Source: Enterococcus hulanensis
GTDB taxonomy: Bacteria; Bacillota; Bacilli; Lactobacillales; Enterococcaceae
Direction: 5' to 3'
Assembly (NCBI RefSeq): GCF_005405485.1
Contig: NZ_BJED01000004.1
Location: 108,959-172,958 of the forward strand
Length of the DNA: 64,000 nt
Shown: one piece after another, positions 24,220 through 35,687 of the stretch
Layout: every line of letters starts with the position of its first letter
How positions within the stretch are numbered: position 1 is the first letter of the stretch
Position numbers and translations under genes: made by a program
Notes under the pieces: generated by a model
What the model was told of the DNA's origin: nothing
The model's database searches: none
Seen by the model: only the letters and a program-made list of their open reading frames with translations

Positions 24220-24426
24220 ATGACCATTCCAAAAGATTCTTCACCGATCCTAGGCAGATATGTTAATCAAAAGACATTGATGAAAGAGCTGCACATAGGA
24301 TTTGATACATTAAAGAAACTCCATCTCAACGGATTGGAGGCTATTGTAATTGGTAGACAACATCTTTATGATCTTGAGGAGTTAACAACTGTTTTAAATC
24401 AAATAAAAGATGATTCCAAGCAATAG
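24220..24426 (+). CDS. Excisionase-like small HTH protein
   Basis: A 68-residue protein with a MerR/Xis-like wing-helix pattern: RYVNQKTLMKELHIGFDTLKKLHLNGLEAIVIGRQHLYDLEELTTVL. It lies 79 bases before the integrase gene, the usual place for xis. ATG 24220 is preferred to ATG 24211, because AAAGGTGG (24202-24209) ends one base before the latter and ten before the former. It is not similar in sequence to Tn916 Xis. The presumed role is to bend the ends and direct excision. Confidence 0.72.
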   Translation: MTIPKDSSPILGRYVNQKTLMKELHIGFDTLKKLHLNGLEAIVIGRQHLYDLEELTTVLNQIKDDSKQ

Positions 24427-24505
24427 AAATTCTAAATAGTTATCAAAATCTTACTAAAGACAAACATATCCTAATCTAATTAATAAATTAGGAAGGAAGT
24501 CTTTT

Positions 24506-25696
24506 ATGTCTGTTTCTTTTAAGAAATACACCAAGCAAAATCAAAAATTTTGGAAATTCCAATGTTATCTTGGAACCAACGAATTTGGAGAAGAAATTCG
24601 TACAACTAGAAGTGGCTTCCAAACAAAGAAAGAAGCCCAGCAAGTATACCGACAACTACAACTCGATTTTGATAAGAACACACTAAAAATGAGTGGGAAC
24701 ATCACCTTTGAAGAGCTGTATAAAGAGTTTATCGAACAGTACCGATTAAAAGTCAAACCTTCTACTATCATGATTACTAGACGAGCAATTGAAGACCATG
24801 CACTTGAGTATTTTGGCAACAAAAAGCTGAATGATATCACTGTACGCTATTGTACTCAGGTGAATAGACGCTGGATACGAGATGGCTACAAACAAGCTTA
24901 CTACTTTCGTCGAGCAGTTGCTCAAATCTTGCAATACGGTGTTCAACAAGAGCTTATCAATGAAAATCCTATGCGAAAAACTGAACCTATCAAACGACAA
25001 GAGATTGATGAAAATTTAGTAGCTACGGAAATCATGTCAGTTTATACACCAAAAGAGTTAGCTCTATTTTTAGATTGCTGCAAAAAACATGGAAATATGA
25101 AAATCGAAACGTATTTTCGTGTTTTATCTTATACTGGTGCCAGAAAATCGGAAATACTCGCACTCGAATGGAATGACATTGACTTTGAAAATAATAAGTT
25201 AACCATTACAAAAACACTCGCAGAGGTTGAATTTGATCCGAAATCTAAAAAAACACAAGTAGCCAGCCAAAGTGCAAAAACAAACGCTGGTAAACGAACT
25301 ATTTCTATTGATTTAGAAACAATGAATCTATTAAAAGCATGGCGAACACGACAACAACTGGAATTTAATATTCTTGGAATCAGAACATCTGCAAAGCATC
25401 AATTAATATTTCCAAGTAAAGATAATGGCTTCTGTCGTCCTAGTCAGCCAAATGATTGGTATGATGTCATTGCTACGAAATATGGTCTAAAGCGGATTAC
25501 TCTTCATGAGTTTAGAAAGACACACGTTTCCCTTTGCGCAATGGCGAATATGAATTTAGAAGACATTATGTATCGTGTTGGTCATAAAGATTCTAAAATG
25601 ACCCGTCAAGTTTATAACTACTTCTACCCCGAACGGGAAGAACGCAGTGCAGATCAATTCGCTCAATTCATCGAAAAGGAAAAATATCTCTTTTAA
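24506..25696 (+). CDS. int: Tyrosine integrase of the ICE
   Basis: A 396-residue site-specific recombinase for integration and excision. It has an N-terminal arm-binding domain (KYTKQNQKFWKFQCYLG...), a SAM-like core-binding domain (about 65-170) and the catalytic domain. Catalytic residues are visible: R213 in TGARKSE, H334 and R337 in LHEFRKTH, H360 in VGHKDS and nucleophile Y370. It does not resemble Tn916 Int at the N-terminus and looks like phage or ICE integrases of enterococci and streptococci with a fixed target. It ends about 45 bases before the presumed right junction. Confidence 0.93.
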   Translation: MSVSFKKYTKQNQKFWKFQCYLGTNEFGEEIRTTRSGFQTKKEAQQVYRQLQLDFDKNTLKMSGNITFEELYKEFIEQYRLKVKPSTIMITRRAIEDHALEYFGNKKLNDITVRYCTQVNRRWIRDGYKQAYYFRRAVAQILQYGVQQELINENPMRKTEPIKRQEIDENLVATEIMSVYTPKELALFLDCCKKHGNMKIETYFRVLSYTGARKSEILALEWNDIDFENNKLTITKTLAEVEFDPKSKKTQVASQSAKTNAGKRTISIDLETMNLLKAWRTRQQLEFNILGIRTSAKHQLIFPSKDNGFCRPSQPNDWYDVIATKYGLKRITLHEFRKTHVSLCAMANMNLEDIMYRVGHKDSKMTRQVYNYFYPEREERSADQFAQFIEKEKYLF

Positions 25697-25700
25697 TCTT

Positions 25701-25724
25701 TTTTGTAGTTAGTTTTGTAGTTAG
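25701..25724 (+). repeat. Two tandem 12-bp repeats at the right ICE end
   Basis: TTTTGTAGTTAG occurs at 25701-25712 and again directly at 25713-25724, just after the integrase stop. Such direct repeats near an element end are typical arm-type binding sites for the integrase N-terminal domain. The core attachment site is probably within the next 20-25 bases, but the left end is needed to define it. Confidence 0.55.
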
Positions 25725-25747
25725 TAGACTTTTCGAAAAAACAAAAA

Positions 25748-25781
25748 CGCCAGAAACGCTTATATATCAACGTTTCTAGCG
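25748..25781 (-). terminator. Terminator of the suf operon
   Basis: On the minus strand CGCTAGAAACG and CGTTTCTGGCG (one mismatch) flank a 12-base loop and are followed by TTTTTGTTTTTT. It is 13 bases after the sufB stop, so insertion of the ICE left the operon with its terminator. Confidence 0.75.
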
Positions 25782-25793
25782 ATAAAAATCGGA

Positions 25794-27188
25794 TTACCCC
25801 ACACTGCCTTCCATCTCATACTGAATCAGACGGTTTAGCTCCACAGCGTATTCCATTGGTAATTCCTTCGTAAATGGTTCAACGAATCCCATAACGATCA
25901 TCTCAGTCGCCTCTTGCTCAGAAATGCCGCGACTCATTAAATAGTACAATTGTTCTTCGGAGATTTTTGAAACTTTCGCTTCATGCTCTAAAGAAACATT
26001 TCCATTCAAAATTTCATTATAAGGGATCGTATCCGAACTTGATTGATCATCCATGATGATCGTGTCACATTCGATATGGCTGAATGAACCAGCACTGTTC
26101 CGGCCGAAGCGGACGGTTCCGCGGTAATCTACCGCACCTCCATCTTTGGCGATGGATTTTGAAACGATCGAGCTGGATGTGTTTGGTGCATTATGGATCA
26201 TACGAGCACCGTTATCTAGCACAATGTTTTTACCGGCTACAGCGATCGATAGCATTGTACCGCGCGCGCCTTTGCCTTCCATATAGACACTTGGGTATTT
26301 CATGGTTACTTTTGAACCTAAGTTGCCATCGACCCATTCCATTGTCGCGTTTTCTTGGGCTTGTCCACGTTTAGTTTCCAAGCTGTATACGTTGTTTGAC
26401 CAGTTTTGGATCGTAGTGTAGCGGCAGTAGCCATCTTTTTTAACAAAAACTTCTACGACTGCGGCATGCAAGCTATCTGAAGAGTACGTTGGTGCGGTAC
26501 AGCCTTCTACATAGTTGATACTTGCGCCTTCGTCCACGATGATCAATGTACGTTCGAATTGTCCGGTATTTGCCGAATTGATTCGGAAATAAGACTGGAT
26601 CGGAATCTCCGTTTGCACACCTTTTGGTACATAGATGAAGGTTCCGCCTGACCAAGCAGCTGAGTTCAACGCTGCCAATTTGTTGTCTGACGGAGGAACT
26701 AATGTCCCGAAGTATTCTTTGAATAATTCAGGATATTCCTTCAACGCTGAATCTGTATCGGTAAAGACGATCCCTAATTTAGTGAACTCGTCTTTCATGT
26801 TGTGGTACACCACTTCTGATTCGTATTGGGCAGAAGCACCAGCCAAGTATGCCCGTTCTGCTTCGGGAATCCCTAAACGTTCAAAGGTTGTCTTGATTTC
26901 TTCTGGTACATCATCCCAATCGCGAGCTGGTTTGTCACTTGAACGAATGAAGTAATTGATTTTATCGTAATCCAGTTCGGACAAATCAGGTCCGTAACCG
27001 GGCATGTCTAATTTTCTGAATGTTTCTAAGGATTTTAAACGGAAATCCAACATCCATTCGGGTTCTCCTTTTGCGTTGGAGATTTCACGAATGACTTCTT
27101 CTGATAAACCTTCACCAGTCGTAAAGACCGGTTCGATATCATCGTGGAAGCCAAATTGATATTCCTCTTGCATTTCAGGTACACTCAT
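25794..27188 (-). CDS. sufB: Fe-S cluster assembly scaffold SufB
   Basis: A 464-residue scaffold subunit of the SufBC(2)D complex, on which new Fe-S clusters are assembled in the cytosol. It has the SufB signatures [22 protein letters not shown] and the C-terminal [20 protein letters not shown]. It is the last gene of sufC-sufD-sufS-sufU-sufB, separated from sufU by about 190 bases that contain a repeat element. The coding end is intact, so the ICE sits downstream without damaging the gene. Confidence 0.97.
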   Translation of the reverse strand: MSVPEMQEEYQFGFHDDIEPVFTTGEGLSEEVIREISNAKGEPEWMLDFRLKSLETFRKLDMPGYGPDLSELDYDKINYFIRSSDKPARDWDDVPEEIKTTFERLGIPEAERAYLAGASAQYESEVVYHNMKDEFTKLGIVFTDTDSALKEYPELFKEYFGTLVPPSDNKLAALNSAAWSGGTFIYVPKGVQTEIPIQSYFRINSANTGQFERTLIIVDEGASINYVEGCTAPTYSSDSLHAAVVEVFVKKDGYCRYTTIQNWSNNVYSLETKRGQAQENATMEWVDGNLGSKVTMKYPSVYMEGKGARGTMLSIAVAGKNIVLDNGARMIHNAPNTSSSIVSKSIAKDGGAVDYRGTVRFGRNSAGSFSHIECDTIIMDDQSSSDTIPYNEILNGNVSLEHEAKVSKISEEQLYYLMSRGISEQEATEMIVMGFVEPFTKELPMEYAVELNRLIQYEMEGSVG

Positions 27189-27251
27189 GTATTCCCGCTC
27201 CTTATTCTTATTAATGTATTTATGCCGTATGTCATTCCTCTAAACAGTTCT

Positions 27252-27375
27252 CGAGGCGAAAAGAGGCGCCAACTCTAATAGAAAGGTGAAAATTTTAAAC
27301 AAATTTTCTTATTGTCGTTGGCATACGATTCCACTAACGTATTAAAAATACGAAGTGGAACTCGCAACTGGCATC
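27252..27375. repeat. Intergenic repeat between sufU and sufB, related to the repeat at the right edge
   Basis: The stretch contains ATTGTCGTTGGCATACGATT followed by CCACTAAC, and near its end GAACTCGCAACTGGCATCCTATT-like sequence. Both are close to parts of the tandem repeat at 63675-64000 (ATTGTCGTTTCGCATACGATT and TCTACTTAAC; GAACTCGCTGCTATTTCCTATT). It reaches the sufU stop codon and includes internal complementary arms such as CGTATT-AATACG. Confidence 0.55.
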
Positions 27376-30348
<2,973 letters not shown>

Positions 30349-30361
30349 CTATCTTGCCCTC

Positions 30362-31132
30362 CTAAACTTCTTCTTTGTAATCGATACCTAATTCAGCAGA
30401 GATGCCTGCGTAGCCTTCAGCTTCTAAACGTTTTGCTAATTCTGCATCGCCAGTCAAGACTACTCGACCATCCATCATGATATGCACCACATCCGGTACG
30501 ATGTAGTTCAATAGACGTTGGTAATGAGTAATGATCAAAGCACCGAAATCTTTGCCGCGCATTTCATTGATTCCCTTAGAAACAACTTTCAACGCATCGA
30601 TATCCAGACCTGAGTCGATTTCATCTAAGATCGCAAATGTTGGTTCGATCATTAATAATTGTAGAATTTCGTTCCGTTTCTTTTCCCCGCCAGAGAAACC
30701 TTCATTTAAATAGCGTTCCGCCATTTCTTCCGGCATGTTCAACAATTCCATTTTTTTATCTAATTTTTTCAAGAATTGCATTACAGAGATTTTATCGTCC
30801 TCTTCGCGACGAGCGTTGATGGCTGCTCGCATGAATTCAGCATTACTGATCCCTGGGATTTCACTTGGATATTGCATCGCTAAGAACAAGCCTAGACGTG
30901 CGCGTTCATCAACTTCTAAATCTAAAATATTCTTACCATCGAAAAGGATCTCGCCTTTTGTGACTTCATAGTTTGGGTTTCCCATGATCGCCGCTGATAA
31001 AGTCGATTTACCCGTACCATTTGGTCCCATGATGGCATGGATTTCTCCCGTTTTCATCACAAGGTCTACACCCTTTAAAATTTCTTTATCGTCAATGGCA
31101 ACGTGCAAGTCTTTGATTTCTAAAACTGACAT
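30362..31132 (-). CDS. sufC: Fe-S assembly ATPase SufC
   Basis: A 256-residue ABC-type ATPase of the SufBCD complex, soluble and without a membrane partner. Walker A GPNGTGKST (near residue 36), signature GFSGGEKKRNEI and Walker B FAILDEIDSGLD are all present. It is the first gene of the suf operon. Upstream on the minus strand TTCTCA and TGAGAA face each other around 31163-31190 near the likely promoter, a possible operator of unknown regulator. Confidence 0.97.
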   Translation of the reverse strand: MSVLEIKDLHVAIDDKEILKGVDLVMKTGEIHAIMGPNGTGKSTLSAAIMGNPNYEVTKGEILFDGKNILDLEVDERARLGLFLAMQYPSEIPGISNAEFMRAAINARREEDDKISVMQFLKKLDKKMELLNMPEEMAERYLNEGFSGGEKKRNEILQLLMIEPTFAILDEIDSGLDIDALKVVSKGINEMRGKDFGALIITHYQRLLNYIVPDVVHIMMDGRVVLTGDAELAKRLEAEGYAGISAELGIDYKEEV

Positions 31133-31272
31133 GAAAGTACCTCCAAAATTTTTTTCTCGTTCTCACATATTTTAGACTAAATGAGAATGGAATACAAACC
31201 GATTCACCCATTTTCTTCTAAAAAACAGCCCTTTATTTAGAATAATTATAAATTTGTTTCCTAGGGCTCCAA

Positions 31273-31695
31273 CTATTGCGAATCAGTAAAAAGTTTTTGC
31301 AGGAAGTCTTCTTCCGTTAACTTTTCAGTTGCTTCTTTATAATGGAAGAAAGCCGGCTTCTGATCATAAAAAATCTCTTCAGTTAATTTAGCCTGATCCA
31401 GCTCATCAAATAAGCCCGCTGGAAAATAATACTCATTATCAGCTAAGCTGTGATAAAACAAACTGCTGCCGCATTTTTTACAGGACCCTCGCTCCGCCCA
31501 CTCCGAAGACATAAACCGTTGAATCTGATCTTCTCCAATAATAGTGAAGTCCTCCGGTAAAACTCCGGCCAACGACATAAACGGCCCGCCGAAAAATTGT
31601 TGACACATGTGACAATGACAGACGGTGATTTCTTCAGCAATTTTTGGAATAGTAACATGTACCTTTCCACAAAGACATTGACCTTCTAGTTTCAT
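31273..31695 (-). CDS. GFA (CENP-V/glutathione-dependent formaldehyde-activating) family protein
   Basis: A 140-residue zinc-binding protein. Cysteine clusters typical of the GFA fold are visible: CLCGKV (residues 7-10), CHCHMCQQFFGG and GSCKKCGSSLFYH. Most bacterial members have no proven formaldehyde or glutathione role, so the substrate is open. It stands alone between the suf operon and a PTS operon. Confidence 0.85.
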   Translation of the reverse strand: MKLEGQCLCGKVHVTIPKIAEEITVCHCHMCQQFFGGPFMSLAGVLPEDFTIIGEDQIQRFMSSEWAERGSCKKCGSSLFYHSLADNEYYFPAGLFDELDQAKLTEEIFYDQKPAFFHYKEATEKLTEEDFLQKLFTDSQ

Positions 31696-31835
31696 ATGTT
31701 GTCCTCCTCAAATTTTGATATACACTTCCATCTCAAAACTGTTCCTTCTTCATACGACTTATTTTCTTCTAGTGTATCAAGAATAGGCTTCTTATTAAAA
31801 CTTCTTTTTTCATACTAACAAGTATGTTAACGATA

Positions 31836-31873
31836 TAAAAAAAGCTGAAAGAAAAATTCTTCCAGCATTTTTT
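31836..31873 (-). terminator. Terminator after the DeoR-type regulator
   Basis: GCTG (31843-31846) with CAGC (31863-31866), inner AGAA/TTCT pairing and A/T runs on both sides; it can act in both directions. Confidence 0.65.
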
Positions 31874-31879
31874 CGCTTA

Positions 31880-32650
31880 TTAATATAAACACTTGATATG
31901 ATGATGGTTTAACTTAGCTATTTTTTCCTCTGGCAAAGGCTTCTCCGTAATCAGATAGTCGATTTCATGACAAGCGATTGCTTGATACATATACTTATGA
32001 TCCAGCTTGTCTTCTGTTGCTAATACAACGACATGATTCGCTTGTCTGCGGAAGGCCTTTTTGATTAGCGCTTCTCCTTCATGTGTCTCAGTCACTCCAT
32101 GATCAAAATCTAGTCCGCGACAACCAATAAAAGCGATGTCCGCATTATAGGTCAAAATGTCATTGTATGCTTTTGATCCATTGATCGTCGCACGTTTAGG
32201 CACTATTGAACCACCCAACACCGATACATGTGCTGTCGTAAACTCACTCAACATCGCAGCGGTCAGGACACCGTTAGTTATGACCTGTAAGCCATCGAAC
32301 CTACTAAGATTTTTTACCAAATGCAAACTTGTCGTACTGGAGTCCATAAAAATGACCATGTCATCCTTAATCAAAGTCTCCGCCACATCCGCAATATATT
32401 GTTTATTATCTTCTTCGTTTAAACGCGTAACTTTCATTAAATAGGGAACATCGATCTTCTTGTTATCAATAATCATTGCACCGCCGCGAGTTCGTCTAAT
32501 CAATCCGCTTTCTTCCAGCAAAACTAAATCTCTTTTCACAGTAGCCTCACTATAGTTGACCAACTCAATCAAATCTGCGACAGTTGCAAACTGATGAACT
32601 TTTAAATAGTTAACGATCTGCTGCTGCCGATCTTCAATCGCACTTAACAT
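31880..32650 (-). CDS. DeoR/GlpR-family sugar operon regulator
   Basis: A 256-residue regulator. The N-terminal DeoR HTH has DRQQQIVNYLKVHQFATVADL and YSEATVKRDL; the C-terminal DeoRC sensor domain has DDMVIFMDSSTTSLHLVKNL and VLGGS. ATG 32650 is chosen because GGGGGAGA precedes it; twelve extra upstream codons lack a site. It follows the aldolase gene after a terminator and probably controls the PTS operon, with a phosphosugar as inducer (family knowledge). Confidence 0.9.
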   Translation of the reverse strand: MLSAIEDRQQQIVNYLKVHQFATVADLIELVNYSEATVKRDLVLLEESGLIRRTRGGAMIIDNKKIDVPYLMKVTRLNEEDNKQYIADVAETLIKDDMVIFMDSSTTSLHLVKNLSRFDGLQVITNGVLTAAMLSEFTTAHVSVLGGSIVPKRATINGSKAYNDILTYNADIAFIGCRGLDFDHGVTETHEGEALIKKAFRRQANHVVVLATEDKLDHKYMYQAIACHEIDYLITEKPLPEEKIAKLNHHHIKCLY

Positions 32651-32709
32651 TCTTCTCCCCCTCTGCTTACCTTTCGCTTGATCCAATTATAACTTCTTTA
32701 AAGGAAAAG

Positions 32710-32746
32710 AAGACAGCCCTCTCAAAAAAATTGAAAGTTCTGTCTT
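32710..32746 (-). terminator. Terminator between aldolase and regulator genes
   Basis: AAGACAG (32710-32716) and CTGTCTT (32740-32746) with inner pairing lie just after the aldolase stop. Some read-through to the regulator is possible. Confidence 0.6.
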
Positions 32747-32751
32747 TATTA

Positions 32752-33612
32752 TTAATATAATTCAGCTTTTCCGATAGTATTCAAAACGTGCAACTTATGT
32801 TTGACAACTTCTTTAACTTTGTCGTTCGCTTCTGGGAAGACGTCTCCAGGTTCATACATCTTCGGATTTTTAGTTAGAACCTCTCTCAAAGCATCAAAGA
32901 AGACACTCTTTAGATCTGAACTCAAGTTAACTTTTGCCACGCCGTATTTTACTGCTTCGCTAACTTCAGAATCAGGATTGCCTGAGCCTCCATGCAAAAC
33001 AAAAGGAATATCAATGCGTTCATTCAGCTCTTTTAATAGTTCAATATTCAATTTCGGTGTCATATCTTTTGGATAGAGTCCATGAGCGGTTCCGATTGCG
33101 ACAGCAAGTGTGTCAATACCTGTTTCTTTCACAAATTCTTCTGCTTGATTAGGATCAGTGTAAATAATATTAGCCGATCCCCCTTCTGCTGAACCGTTGT
33201 TACCAATCGTTCCTAATTCAGCCTCGACTGAGACATTCACATCATGAGCTAATTTTACAACTTCCTTCGTTAAACTCATATTGTCCTCAAAAGTTTGTGT
33301 TGAAGCATCGATCATCACAGATGTATACCCATTTCGAATTGCCCGCATGACATCCTTAACTGAACCGCCATGATCCATGTGAATAACAACAGGTACTTTA
33401 CTATTGTGGGCATAGTCTTTAGCTGCTGCCACAAATTCATCATTTAAATAAGCAATTTCATCAGGATGTATCTCTAGAATCACAGGCGCGTTTTGTGCCT
33501 CGACTTCCTCCATGATGGCCTTCATCATATCATAACTGCAAATATTGAATGCAGGTACAGCAAATTGATTCTCTTTAGCAACTTTCAATAAATCCTTCAT
33601 TGTATACAACAT
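32752..33612 (-). CDS. Class II fructose/tagatose-bisphosphate aldolase
   Basis: A 286-residue zinc-dependent aldolase that splits a ketohexose bisphosphate into DHAP and glyceraldehyde 3-phosphate. The zinc ligand site is VVIHMDHGGS, and AHGLYP and FVLHGGSGNPD are conserved. Length and operon position resemble GatY/KbaY or FbaA-like enzymes. No sugar-phosphate kinase is present in the operon, so the true substrate is uncertain. The start overlaps the PTS gene stop by one base (TAATG). Confidence 0.9.
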   Translation of the reverse strand: MLYTMKDLLKVAKENQFAVPAFNICSYDMMKAIMEEVEAQNAPVILEIHPDEIAYLNDEFVAAAKDYAHNSKVPVVIHMDHGGSVKDVMRAIRNGYTSVMIDASTQTFEDNMSLTKEVVKLAHDVNVSVEAELGTIGNNGSAEGGSANIIYTDPNQAEEFVKETGIDTLAVAIGTAHGLYPKDMTPKLNIELLKELNERIDIPFVLHGGSGNPDSEVSEAVKYGVAKVNLSSDLKSVFFDALREVLTKNPKMYEPGDVFPEANDKVKEVVKHKLHVLNTIGKAELY

Positions 33613-35009
33613 TACATTTCCACCTCATTAATCATTTTATTATCATCAACAGTTACTGGCTTTTTCAATAAGCCAACCGCTATTGCTGTTACCAAAGTCC
33701 CTGCCACAATTGCCAATAAGTACATCGGCAGGTTATTCATTACATTTGGAATCAACATGACCCAGATTCCTCCATGAGGTGCCATTGAAGTAACACCTGC
33801 TGCCATGGATATTCCCGCAGCCGTTGCTGAACCTAGCATCAAACTAGGAATCACTCGAATCGGATCGGCTACCGCAAATGGGATGGCTCCTTCAGTAATG
33901 TAAGACGCTCCCAAGATCCAACAAGACTGTCCTGAAGTTCGTTCTTCTTTCGTGAACTTATTTTTGAATAAAATTGTCGCTAAAGCTAACCCTAGAGGTG
34001 GCGTCATCCCAGCTGCCATACAAGCGGCAATTGGCGCATTAACACCAGCCGACATTAAGCCGATCGAAAAAGTTGAAATTGACTTATTAATCGGTCCACC
34101 CATATCTGCTGCCATCATGACACCGATCAACAATCCAAACATAAGTCCCGAAGTATTTCCTAAACCGTTCAACCAGCTAGTCAGAGCATCCAATACCCAA
34201 GCAATCGGCTTATCAATCAAGAACACCATCGCTAAACCAATGACTAGAATAGACACTAATGGAACAACGATCAGTTGATAAATAGCTGCTAATTGCTGCT
34301 TAACGTTGATTTTATTCGCTAAAAGATCGGTCATGTAGCCGGCTAATAAACCGCCGATCATCCCGCCTAAGAATCCTGAACCACCATTAGCAGCCAACAA
34401 TCCTGCAACGATCCCTGGTGCAAAACCTGCTTTTCCAGCAATTGAACTAGCAATCCCAGCTCCTAGTGCTGGTACCATCATCGCAAAGGCTGTTCCTCCC
34501 CCAATCGTTGACAATGCCCCTGCGAGAGCATTATAGTCATCCGATTTTGGATCAGAAGCTGTGATTCCAAAAGCAAAACTCAATGCAATAATGATCCCGC
34601 CTGCGATTACGAAAGGCAGCATGTAATTGACGCCATTCATAAAGTGATTGTAGATTCCGCTTTTTTGCTCTTGCCCATTCTTTTTCTTATCTAAAGAAAT
34701 TTCTGTAGTTCCAATGTTTTCCAATGCTTCCTCAATTACCTTTTCAGGCTCTTTGATCGCTCGACTAGTTGAAACGCGCTTAATTTTTCGACCCGCAAAA
34801 CGGCTTGTATCAATATCTTTATCCACCGCTAAAATAATTGCATCCGCTTCCTCGATTTCAGCAGTTGTTAGTTTATTTTCGATCTTTGTACCTTGAGTTT
34901 CAAACTTCGCTTCATGACCTAAACTTTTTGCTGTTACTTCCAATTTTTCGGCAGACATATACGTATGTGCAATCCCTGTGGGACAAGCCGTAATTCCTAT
35001 AATTTTCAT
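33612..35009 (-). CDS. Fructose-family PTS transporter subunit IIBC
   Basis: A 465-residue membrane permease of the Fru family. The N-terminal IIB domain (residues 1-100) has the phospho-Cys in ITACPTGIAHTYM (Cys8). A charged linker precedes a IIC domain of about nine membrane segments with GSGFLGGMIGGLLAGY and MAADMGGPINKS. It takes up and phosphorylates a sugar; the exact sugar cannot be read from the sequence. It overlaps the IIA gene by four bases. Confidence 0.93.
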   Translation of the reverse strand: MKIIGITACPTGIAHTYMSAEKLEVTAKSLGHEAKFETQGTKIENKLTTAEIEEADAIILAVDKDIDTSRFAGRKIKRVSTSRAIKEPEKVIEEALENIGTTEISLDKKKNGQEQKSGIYNHFMNGVNYMLPFVIAGGIIIALSFAFGITASDPKSDDYNALAGALSTIGGGTAFAMMVPALGAGIASSIAGKAGFAPGIVAGLLAANGGSGFLGGMIGGLLAGYMTDLLANKINVKQQLAAIYQLIVVPLVSILVIGLAMVFLIDKPIAWVLDALTSWLNGLGNTSGLMFGLLIGVMMAADMGGPINKSISTFSIGLMSAGVNAPIAACMAAGMTPPLGLALATILFKNKFTKEERTSGQSCWILGASYITEGAIPFAVADPIRVIPSLMLGSATAAGISMAAGVTSMAPHGGIWVMLIPNVMNNLPMYLLAIVAGTLVTAIAVGLLKKPVTVDDNKMINEVEM

Positions 35010-35464
35010 GATGATTCCTCCTTACTCATAATCTCTAATACTTCAATCCCATTATCAGCATGCTTCAACTGATCTCTAAACGACTCATTCATTAATTTTC
35101 GTGACAAATTACTTAATATTTCCAAATGGATATCTGATGTTTTTTGAGGAACTAAAATTGCAAAAACCCATTCAATTTTTTCCCCATCCAATCCGACATA
35201 ATCAGACATCTTACCTGTATGCACAAAACAAATCGTAGGTTGCAAAACCGCTTTGCTCTTTGCATGGGGAATTCCAAAACCAGCTTCTATTCCTGTAGAC
35301 GTCTCTGCTTCTCTTCGATACAAATCTTTGATTATCTTTTTAGCCTTTGTCACACGATTCTTTTCTTCAAGTATGTGACCCAGTTTTTCAAACAGCTCAT
35401 CTTTTGACCGAATTGAATCATCAAAAATAATCAAATCGCTCATCATTAAATCAACCAACTTCAC
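35006..35464 (-). CDS. Fructose-family PTS subunit IIA
   Basis: A 152-residue PTS_EIIA_2 protein. The phospho-His lies in GFGIPHAKSKAV (near residue 70), and LVPQKTSDIHLEILSNLSRKL is conserved. It passes phosphate from HPr to the IIB domain. It is the first gene of the IIA-IIBC-aldolase operon, with a good promoter upstream. Confidence 0.93.
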   Translation of the reverse strand: MKLVDLMMSDLIIFDDSIRSKDELFEKLGHILEEKNRVTKAKKIIKDLYRREAETSTGIEAGFGIPHAKSKAVLQPTICFVHTGKMSDYVGLDGEKIEWVFAILVPQKTSDIHLEILSNLSRKLMNESFRDQLKHADNGIEVLEIMSKEESS

Positions 35465-35487
35465 TATAAAAACCTACCTTCACAACT

Positions 35488-35545
35488 AGGATAGCGCTTT
35501 CCTGTTTATGGTGATAACTATAGCATCGCTATCCAAAGCGTTCAA
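35488..35545 (-). promoter_or_regulatory. PTS operon promoter with cre-like and inverted-repeat operator
   Basis: On the minus strand TTGAAC (35545-35540), 17 bases, TATAGT (35522-35517). AGGAAAGCGCTATCCT (35503-35488) fits the CcpA cre consensus with two mismatches and lies just after the start of transcription. GGATAGCG in the spacer and CGCTATCC in the cre-like box are exact inverted copies, so a second regulator such as the DeoR protein may also bind. Confidence 0.6.
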
Positions 35546-35584
35546 TATTTTGACTGTTTTTCGGTTTAAAAGTCTTTTAACGTT

Positions 35585-35635
35585 AAAAAAGTTCAGCAAT
35601 CATGATCGATTTAGATCATAATCACTGAACTTTTT
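35585..35635. terminator. Bidirectional hairpin upstream of the PTS operon
   Basis: AAAAAAGTTCAG (35585-35596) and CTGAACTTTTT (35625-35635) with ATGATC/GATCAT inside. A-runs and T-runs on both sides allow either direction. Confidence 0.7.
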
Positions 35636-35649
35636 GTATTAAATAAAAA

Positions 35650-35676
35650 AACCTCAACACAAATTGTATTGAGGTT
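35650..35676 (-). terminator. Terminator of the metNIQ operon
   Basis: On the minus strand ACCTCAA and TTGAGGT flank an 11-base loop, followed by a run of seven T. It starts 11 bases after the metQ stop. Confidence 0.75.
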
Positions 35677-35687
35677 AAGAAGTCATT

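Larger units (their letters stand above)
1..25740 (+). mobile_element. Tn916-family integrative conjugative element (right-hand part)
   Basis: The block from the left window edge to the sequence just after the integrase gene is the right part of an ICE. Conjugation genes matching Tn916 orf17 to orf13 in order and overlap pattern are followed by cargo, a regulatory module (sigma-like and Orf8-like proteins), an excisionase-like gene and a tyrosine integrase. The integrase and the excisionase-like protein do not look like Tn916 Int and Xis, so the element appears to pair a Tn916-type transfer module with a different recombination module. The left end and the relaxase, coupling protein and oriT must lie upstream of the window. 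The exact right boundary is inferred (between about 25700 and 25747). Confidence 0.88.
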
